64,000 nt of DNA from Cryptomeria japonica (taxonomy: Eukaryota > Streptophyta > Pinopsida > Cupressales > Cupressaceae), in NCBI RefSeq assembly GCF_030272615.1, contig NC_081407.1, positions 97,323,897 through 97,387,896 on the forward strand, read 5' to 3'. The notes beneath the pieces are model-generated. The model was not told the DNA's origin and ran no database searches. It saw only the letters and a program-made list of their open reading frames with translations. Every line of letters starts with the position of its first letter. Positions within the stretch are counted from its first letter, which is position 1. Of this stretch, positions 57,791-64,000 are shown in pieces. Both the position numbers and the translations under genes were made by a program.

Positions 57791-57798
57791 CTTATATA
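57791..57798 (-). promoter_or_regulatory. Unit iii, TATA box
   Basis: Minus strand CTCTATATAAGCTGCC, aligned with the other units. Confidence 0.65.
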
Positions 57799-57862
57799 GA
57801 GCTCCAAATAAAGATAGAGGGCCAAGATTGCCCCAAAATGAATGGCTACGATTGAGACAAGA

Positions 57863-57879
57863 AAACCCTAATTAGGGTT
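57863..57879 (-). promoter_or_regulatory. Unit iii, telo-box pair
   Basis: AACCCTAATTAGGGTTT on the minus strand, 17 of 18 bases of the palindrome. Confidence 0.7.
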
Positions 57880-58016
57880 AGTTGTAACCAACTAACTAAT
57901 TTCTAGAATCAGCCAATATGAAATGAACATCTTTTGGCACAAATTTTCAGGAAAATTCCTCCAATGAGAAAATAGATACCACATGGAATCACAACAAATT
58001 TTCCTCTAGAAGCTTG

Positions 58017-58408
58017 TTTCCTTTATCTCTTTCCTTAGAAGCAAGTTCAATGAACCTGGCCATGATGCAATTCAGCTCTTCTTCTAGAACATTAGGCATG
58101 ATTTTCATTTGATCTTCAATGTAGTCCAGCTCCTCAATTGCTTAAGTAAAGAATTTTTCCCATTTAGGTCCCAAGTCACTGATCTTACCCTCAAGTGTCA
58201 TAAATGATTGAATATCCTCTAACTGTCCTTCTGAAAGTGATCAAGAACCTCCAAAGAATATACTTCGAACCTTTTCCACTATCCTGTCAACAGACATGTC
58301 AGCTTCAACTTTCATCTCTACTCCAAGAATCATTTCAGCTGCTGCTACAATCTTATCATTTATTGTTTCTATTGTATTTGCAACTCGATCACAACCACTA
58401 TTGATGCA
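58017..58408 (-). pseudogene. Unit iii cargo gene, C-terminal remnant
   Basis: Minus-strand reading with two stops: NTIETINDKIVAAAEMILGV, then SEGQLEDIQSFMTLEGK and DLGPKWEKFF, then LEEELNCIMARFIELASK. These align with the end of the unit v protein (DLSKIANFL, YAVEWEGIL, MEEVKLIVSRYIE). It shows that the cargo family is present in a third unit. Confidence 0.55.
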
Positions 58409-59254
58409 TGTCGATGTGTTTTTTATGCACACGCGAACACAGAATAAAATATCCACAAGTATCTTATCCTCTCTTGAACAAAGTTACTCAAATGCTGAAG
58501 ATTAGCTTAAGGATCACTTGGGACAACTCCAAGGTTCTTGTATGTCGGGTCACAACGTGTGGACAAGAACAGTTGATCGTTGTGTTTGCTGTTTCATCAA
58601 GGGGTCTTACGTTGAATTGTTGAATCGTTGGAACTTAGATCCTAACTGTTTGCTAGGAGAATTTAAAAAAAAGCAAAAGGCATGGGGTTTAGGGAGTCTA
58701 TTCTAATCCTAAGAATGCAAGAGAAGAGTGAATGATTTGATGGAATCCTACTGGGCGAGGTCTCACCATCAAACTGAACAATTCGACACAAGCTCAGTGC
58801 AATCTTCTAAGGGATAGTTCAAAGATGTTCAAGTCATTATCATCAAACATTGATTACCATTCAAGTTAATGCATAAACAATGGATATAACAACTTGAAGT
58901 TAAGCTCATATCATTCCAATTGACCACGCAAGGCACACTTACAATCAACAAGAGGCTAGTGGTATGGACTAAATGAATTCCACACAAATGCATTCAACAA
59001 TTTCTTCCATTCAATCTAATCGACATGAAAGTAAATGAGTTGAGAAGTAGAGACCACATGCATTGTTGAAATAACACATTAATTCACCACAACTTCAATG
59101 AAATCATATGCTCTTTACAATAAGATTTTGGCAACAATATTTGCCTTCTCCTAATCTAACTTCTACTCTAATTGCTATTTGCTATTGAACTATTCTCTAT
59201 TCTATTCTCCTAAACTATCTATTACTATTAACCTTTAAAAATGAAGAGCTTGAG

Positions 59255-59264
59255 CTTTATAGAG
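59255..59264 (-). promoter_or_regulatory. Unit iv, TATA box of the LTR-type promoter
   Basis: Minus strand CTCTATAAAGCTCAAGC, followed by TTCATTTTTAAAGG. Confidence 0.65.
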
Positions 59265-59326
59265 AGAACTCATTACAATTCAAAGGCTCAGATTGATTTG
59301 AGATCAATGGCCAAGATTTTACAATC

Positions 59327-59344
59327 AAACCCTAATTAGGGTTT
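59327..59344 (-). promoter_or_regulatory. Unit iv, palindromic telo-box pair
   Basis: AAACCCTAATTAGGGTTT, perfect. Confidence 0.75.
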
Positions 59345-60604
59345 GTTACAACAAACTCAATTTTGTCCAATGAAATAATTACAATATTCAGACACGTCCT
59401 CTTTAGAATATTCGACCAATAAATAGTTGGGGTAGGAACAATGTAGTTTGTGCCCTCATGGATGATCTTGGTTCATTGAATCCAAACATGTTGATGTGGA
59501 ACCTTCTGATTGTTGGAATGATGACTAGGATGCCACCTAAATCTGCTTGTAGACTTGGTAGATTTTCATGAAAGAATGTTGAGCAATCTCTTGATACTCA
59601 ACATTATCCAGTTTGCTCAATGTGATGATGATGAAAAGCATTGTCATGATCTAACAAACTTTGATTAACTCTTTTGAAACTATCTGCTTCCTTAATCACG
59701 TTTGATGTAGACTGTGTGATGACCTTGATTGATCCTCCCTTGTCCATGATATACCTGATAAATGATGCACCTAGTTGGATTAGACTCCTTAATGCACTAA
59801 CTTTGATTCTTGGATTACCGAAGGGAATTCAAGATTTGTAAACATTATTTCCTCATGAACCTTCATGCTCGAAGGTTTTGGCTTCCTCATGTTGATCTTG
59901 ATATCTTGACTTGAAGGTCTTCGAGCCTGTCTTGATCAGCCAACTTCTTCATGTCACCACAATGCAATGAAAGTCTTTTGAATGTATATTCCTCTTGTTG
60001 TCACCTGCAAACAAACAAAGATAGAATTAATCACACATGGATAGGTTTCACGAACCTACAATTTGGTGAATCCTCAAGACGATGAGATGGTGATTCTATC
60101 TTTCATTTTCATTTCTGATTTTGAAGTGCTGCAAGGTCTGAATCACATGTTTGGAGATCTCATTCCACCTTTTATATGCAAATGTAGGGTTAATTACCCA
60201 CAAATTTTGATCTATAAATGATCTTCAAATCAGAATATTGATCTTCAAATCGATTCCACTCTCCTTGTGAATGAGTATTTGATCAATGAAATGATCAAAT
60301 CTATCAAAATTCGCCTCCATTGTAGATGAATGTTTCATCAATGTAATGATCAAACTCTTCTATCAAAATCGCTGTTGCAGAGAGAAAATCGTGATTTTCA
60401 GAGGTGCAGATCTGAATATTGAATTGATTTCACCTTTCTTGCAAATGTGTGTTTGAAATCACCATCGCTGTTGTGGAAATAATTCACCTTCCTTGGTGTT
60501 ATAAATGAGAAAATTCACCTTACTAAATTCGCTGATCTCCCTGATTTGCAGAGCTGCTTGTAACGATTGCTTTGCTTGATGCCCTTTGAATGAGAATAAG
60601 AAAC

Positions 60605-60620
60605 CTCTTATATAGGCATT
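60605..60620 (-). promoter_or_regulatory. Unit iv, promoter-like TATA box after the array
   Basis: Minus strand TGCCTATATAAGAGGTTTC, about 100 bp past the array end, as in units i and ii. A leader of about 600 bp with GCGATTTT and AATTCGC phrases follows (60000-60600). Confidence 0.5.
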
Positions 60621-60717
60621 GAGGCAATGAAGAGGTGTCTCTTTATCTCAAACCCCTTAGGCTGACTTGTTCATGTTCTTTTTAAAAAAACATTTAAATT
60701 TACTTTTGTATGATGGG

Positions 60718-61080
60718 TGCTCTATGCCTTGGGAAGCCGACTTTGCATAACCTTGGCGGATTTTTTTTGGGACCTTTGCCATCATTGTCTAGGCGGCATT
60801 TGATGGTACCTTTGCCGTATTTGCTAGAGGGCGGTTTTTGAAGGAAGCTTTGCCTCTTAACATCAAGTTGGAAATTTGAGACCCCTTTGCCATTGTTGAT
60901 CAAGGCGGCTTTTTGAGACCCCATTGCCATCATAGCATCATGGCGGAATTTTGAGAGACCATTGCCACTTCACCATCAAGTCGGAATTTCAAGAGATCCT
61001 TGCCACGTTTGCTTGAAGGCGGGATTTTGAGAGAACATTGCCACTTCACCATCAAGGCGGTGTTTGATGAGAGCTATGCA
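60718..61080 (-). repeat. Unit iv motif array (GCGG / TTTGCCAT type)
   Basis: Plus strand: about nine copies of ACC(T/A)TTGCCAT-N10-20-AAGGCGG-N-TTTTGA, spaced 40-50 bp. In element sense the motif contains TCCGCC, as do the arrays of v and vi, but the accompanying TGGCAA-N3-GGTC half is specific to this copy. Confidence 0.65.
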
Positions 61081-61114
61081 AGATAACATACTATTGTGAC
61101 CTCTTCACACATCA

Positions 61115-61131
61115 CCCCATTGAGAATGGGG
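61115..61131 (+). other. Unit vi terminal hairpin
   Basis: CCCCATT-GAG-AATGGGG, 23 bp from the unit end. Confidence 0.75.
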
Positions 61132-61694
61132 ACCCTCCCCTTTTTCCTACTTTCTAGAGTTTTTGTTAGAGCCTTGTGACCTTCCGGCATCAGTATTGCC
61201 AGTTTTGTCAGTTTTGAATGGTTTGAGTTTTGAAGTGGTGAGTCAATTTGTGCAAACTAAGGTCAGAACAGAGTCTAGACATTGCCAAAGTGCCTAGAAA
61301 GGCCGAAGGACGAATAATTGCAATTGATTTGGGTAGATTTGGACAACTTTCTATTTTTAGAAAGTTTTGCTTTTTTCTTTTTCCTAATTTTTAGGAAATT
61401 TCATTTTTGGCATTTTAAGCGCAATCCCCAAAATGGCTATTTTTAAAAAGTTTTTCCTATTTTTTAGGGATGCTTGCTTTTTCTATTTTTGGAAAGGGAT
61501 CTAGGGTTTACACTATTGGCTCTGAGATTCACTGAAAATGATCGTCAAATTCCTCTGAAATTCAAGTTTTAGGGATCCTGAGGAATTCAATGGATAAATG
61601 ATGAGTGGTTTTCAAATTTCAAACAAATTCGAGAAGAATTGCACAAGTTGTGAAGATTTTAAGTTTTGATCTCATGGTGCATAAGTTTGACCAA

Positions 61695-62290
61695 GTCTGC
61701 CTAGCAATGAAGATCAAAGGGTCAAGACTTAGGTAAAGTCCACCCTGAATGGGTCTCACAATGAATCAAGTCCGCCCAAAGGATATGAAGGGAGCATGGA
61801 GATGGTTCCTAACTTTTGCAAAATCAGCTCATGGTATGGTTCCCAACATTCACCAAGTCCACCCAAAGGTGAAGGAAGTAGCATGTGGAAGGTGCAAAGA
61901 ATAAGTGAAGTTCACCCTCCTACAAAGACCAAATGCATAAGATGAGTGAAGTCCACCCAAGGACATGAAGATGGTTCCTAAGTCAAGCAAAGTCCGCCCT
62001 TGATCAACATGAATGGTGCATATCTTTTAGTAAGTCCGCCCTATGAAGAGGGTATGAAATGCTCATGTTCCATCAAGTACGCCTATGTATGAAGTGCATA
62101 AGTTTGGTAAACCCCGCCCAAGATAGATGGTGCATAACATCAACCAAGTCTGCCTAGAACTAGTCAACACAACAAGGGCCAACTGCACAAGGTGAATAAA
62201 GTCCGCCCAACATCATATTAGATGGTGCCTAACTTCAACATAGTCCACCTAGGCTGCAAGAGAATGAGTTCGATCAAGTCCGCTTCCTTG
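61695..62290 (+). repeat. Unit vi motif array (AAGTCCGCC type)
   Basis: More than ten copies of (C/T)AAGTC(C/T)(G/A)CC(C/T), for example near 61697, 61735, 61770, 61857, 61909, 61948, 61985, 62031, 62075, 62112, 62146, 62201 and 62276, with spacers that often contain ATGGTGCATAA or GATGGT. Same core as the array of unit v but different companion phrases. Confidence 0.65.
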
Positions 62291-62350
62291 AGGAACTTGT
62301 TGAATTTGGAACAAAGGAATATTCCCACATGATGCTAGAAAAGATGTTGA

Positions 62351-63598
62351 TGTAAGAACCCTTACTAACTTTGCCCTTAAATCATTGATTTCTACCCTTG
62401 AGAATTTTGTCAAACACTTGTCTTGCAAAGTCTGTACTTGCTGTTATGAGTTTTCTGTTTGTATTGTTTGGGTCTTGTACACTACAATTAATGTTTTGAA
62501 TGCCTCTAACCATGAAAGATTGACTAACAATGTCATAGAAATGATATGCCAATTGATTTTGATGCATATAAGTAACTAAAAATAACAACTACAGCTGCTT
62601 GACAAATCATCAAACACTTGGCATGCAAACTAGAAATTATGTGGCAGCAGCATAATGAAGTTTTTATTAGTTATTCTCACACCAAAAAGTTAAAAAGGTA
62701 TAACATGTAATTTCCAAAACTTATGACAGCAAAATTAGAGAACCTGATATGTAAAATGCTTGCTGCAAATGATGGTCTCCACTCTTCAATGGACTGCCAA
62801 TTAAACACGTTCCTGCTGTAGCTACGAATAATTTGCCAATTAAATGCCTGATTTCTTAGTACTGTAGCACGTCACTATTCACGCCACTGTAGCGTTTCAC
62901 TATTCACGGATTACTGTAGCATCTACTGTAGCGCAGGTACTGTAGCAGCAATTGTATCTTGAAATGATTGCTTCAATTCTGATTTTTAATGGCTGCCAAA
63001 TGAAACTGTAGGACTGCAATTGATATATATTCGAAAATCTGCATACCCTAGATGTCTTCCCTTCTTTTTAAAGCCCAAATAGAACTCCAGAATGAAGCTC
63101 TCCTGAAATGCCAAATTCAGTGGATATTTCACCACCTCAAATGGTTGCAACACTGAAGAATTGTCGCTCTCCAATGGCTGACTGAATCAAAAACCCTTGG
63201 CTTCTTCTCCCAAGTTCATAACAAACAAATATCAATTCTCTGGATGGATCATATAAAATGAGCTCTTAAGTCCCTTTTTATTCTTTCTTATGAGAGCTCG
63301 AACACTTTCTTGGCCAATGTGGGATTAAAGACATATTCACACATTATAATATTAAAGTGACTTTATTATTATAAAGTTACTTTATAACTTTATAATAACA
63401 TTAAAATATTTAAATAAATCACTTAAGTCACTTTTAATTAAATTAATTAAATATAAAGTCACCTTTTTTTATTTTATTTTATTTAATGACTTAATAAGAA
63501 ATTAATTTAATCAATTTCTCTTTATTTCTCCACTTAGCCTTCGGAGAATGTAAAGGCTAAAAACTCCACTGAGATGCTAAAAAGGTGGGGACATTACA
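62351..63598 (-). repeat. LTR of a second Ty3/gypsy element (3' LTR)
   Basis: TGTAAGAACCC ... GGGGACATTACA, inverted ends TGTAA/TTACA, 1,248 bp. It is placed as the 3' LTR because a minus-strand polypurine-like tract and the pol end follow at the right. It contains a run of ACTGTAGC and CACTATTCACG motifs at 62866-62951. The left flank GTTGA would be the target duplication; the partner is beyond the window. Confidence 0.7.
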
Positions 63599-63999
63599 GT
63601 CCGCCCTTCTTGAAATTGCTTGTCCTCAAGCAACTTCAACTCCGGATGCTGCAAAATCTCCTCATTCTCCCAAGTAGCATCCTCTACTGGCAAATCCTTC
63701 CACTTCACCAAATATTCCCGAATGGTACGTCTCCTCAAGTTCCTTTCTCTGAAATCAATGATAGCCTCTGGTATCAAAACAAGTTTTCCCTCATCATCCA
63801 GGGGTGGTAGTACTGTAGAAGGCACAATATGATGTCCTAGCGCCTTCTTGAGGCGTGACACATGAAAAACGTTGTGTACCTTGCTCTCTGCAGGTAAATC
63901 TAACTCATAAGCCACCTCTCCCACTTTCCTGATAATCCTAAATGGACCATAGTATCGTGGCTTAAGTTTCTCGGCACCACTCTTCTTGAGAGTGGATTG
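63577..63999 (-). CDS. Ty3/gypsy polyprotein C-terminus: integrase end and chromodomain
   Basis: Open to the right edge of the window (partial at its N-terminus), 140 codons. KLKPRYYGPFRI followed by GEVAYELDLPAESKVHNVFH and VSRLKK is the integrase C-terminal GPF/Y-type module. Then a chromodomain: LRRRTIREYLVKWKDLPVED, ATWENEEIL, with the aromatic pocket residues Tyr, Trp and Trp in place. Chromodomains direct chromovirus integration to marked chromatin. The frame ends 22 bases inside the LTR and is intact where visible, so the element may be young. Confidence 0.9.
   Translation of the reverse strand, partial: QSTLKKSGAEKLKPRYYGPFRIIRKVGEVAYELDLPAESKVHNVFHVSRLKKALGHHIVPSTVLPPLDDEGKLVLIPEAIIDFRERNLRRRTIREYLVKWKDLPVEDATWENEEILQHPELKLLEDKQFQEGRTVMSPPF
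63599..63612 (-). other. Polypurine tract of the second gypsy element
   Basis: The minus strand reads CAAGAAGGGCGGAC directly before the LTR; it lies within the coding end. Confidence 0.55.
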
Positions 64000-64000
64000 A

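Larger units (their letters stand above)
56979..58408 (-). mobile_element. G-unit iii, 3' part
   Basis: The minus-strand end ...CACATCAACA is at 56979. It contains the conserved tail, TATA box (57791-57798, TATATAAG followed by a CATTTTTGTAAG block), telo-box pair (57863-57879, one mismatch at the edge), and the end of a cargo gene (58017-58408). It is cut at 58408 by unit iv. Its array end is not in the window. Left flank CATAG; the partner cannot be checked. Confidence 0.7.
58409..61091 (-). mobile_element. G-unit iv, 3' part, inserted in the iii gene
   Basis: Minus-strand end ...CACATCGACA at 58409. It has the conserved tail (closest to unit ii), TATA box (59255-59264), telo-box pair (59327-59344), a further TATA box (60605-60620) and a motif array (60718-61080). 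It is cut at 61091 by unit vi, so its TGTTGTGACC end is not seen. No cargo ORF is recognisable between telo-box and array. Left flank ATGCA; the right partner is out of reach. Confidence 0.7.
61092..62350 (+). mobile_element. G-unit vi, 5' part
   Basis: Starts TATTGTGACC (one change from TGTTGTGACC) with the terminal hairpin at 61115-61131, and follows the start of unit v closely for about 500 bp (AGAAAGGCCGAAGGACGA, CTATTTTTAGAAAGTTTTGC, CCTATTTTTTAGGGATGC). Then a motif array. Cut at 62350 by a gypsy LTR. Left flank CATAC. Confidence 0.7.

Overview
The window is nuclear plant DNA made almost entirely of nested transposable elements, with one visible trace of a host gene. Very dense nested LTR elements, long LTRs, Ty1/copia and chromodomain Ty3/gypsy elements, a plant L1-type LINE, hAT elements and long AT-rich introns all suggest a large gymnosperm-like (perhaps conifer) genome. 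I cannot name the species. There is no rRNA, tRNA gene or CRISPR array.

Layout. 1-1000: end of a minus-strand copia-like element. 1245-1508: repeat X-left. 1509-21290: a minus-strand LTR element (D1, LTRs TGTA...TACA) whose interior holds element A (2726-14707, ATTTG target duplication). A has lost or never had reverse transcriptase and is itself interrupted by a young Ty1/copia element (6845-11680, two differences between its 230-bp LTRs, one frameshift in pol). An inverted D copy (D2) lies at about 17950-20000. 21291-27654: a Ty3/gypsy deletion derivative (gag and protease only). 27655-27945: repeat X-right. 28648-28906: the last two coding exons of an unidentified host gene on the minus strand.

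29889-62350 is dominated by six copies of one element type, called G-units here: i (29889-38112, minus), v (39455-50433, plus), ii (43772-48411, minus, inside v), iii (56979-58408, minus, partial), iv (58409-61091, minus, partial) and vi (61092-62350, plus, partial). Complete units run from TGTTGTGACC to CACATCAACA (or close variants) and have 5-bp target duplications (CAACC perfect for v, one mismatch for i and ii). They lack terminal repeats, RT and integrase. In element sense the order is: terminal hairpin CCCCATT-N3-AATGGGG; a long array of spaced short motifs that differs from copy to copy; a TATAAGAGAGGAG-like promoter; a cargo ORF (a large conserved protein in i, v and iii, a different short ORF in ii); a palindromic double telo-box AAACCCTAATTAGGGTTT; a second TATA box; and about 850-950 bp to the CAACA end. 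This is how a giant LTR would look (U3 with a gene, then R-U5), so the units may be solo LTRs of a very large retrotransposon that carries a gene and a regulatory array inside its LTR. I regard this as the most interesting content of the window.

Other parts: a non-autonomous hAT (35794-37285, 8-bp target duplication GTATGGAC) inside the array of unit i, carrying a captured G-unit fragment; an L1-type LINE remnant (52560-55130) with a MITE in it; a gypsy remnant (56600-56978); and at the right edge an LTR plus the integrase/chromodomain end of another Ty3/gypsy element (62351-63999). The nesting order follows from the breaks: A into D1, copia into A; ii into v; hAT into i; iv into iii, vi into iv, gypsy into vi.
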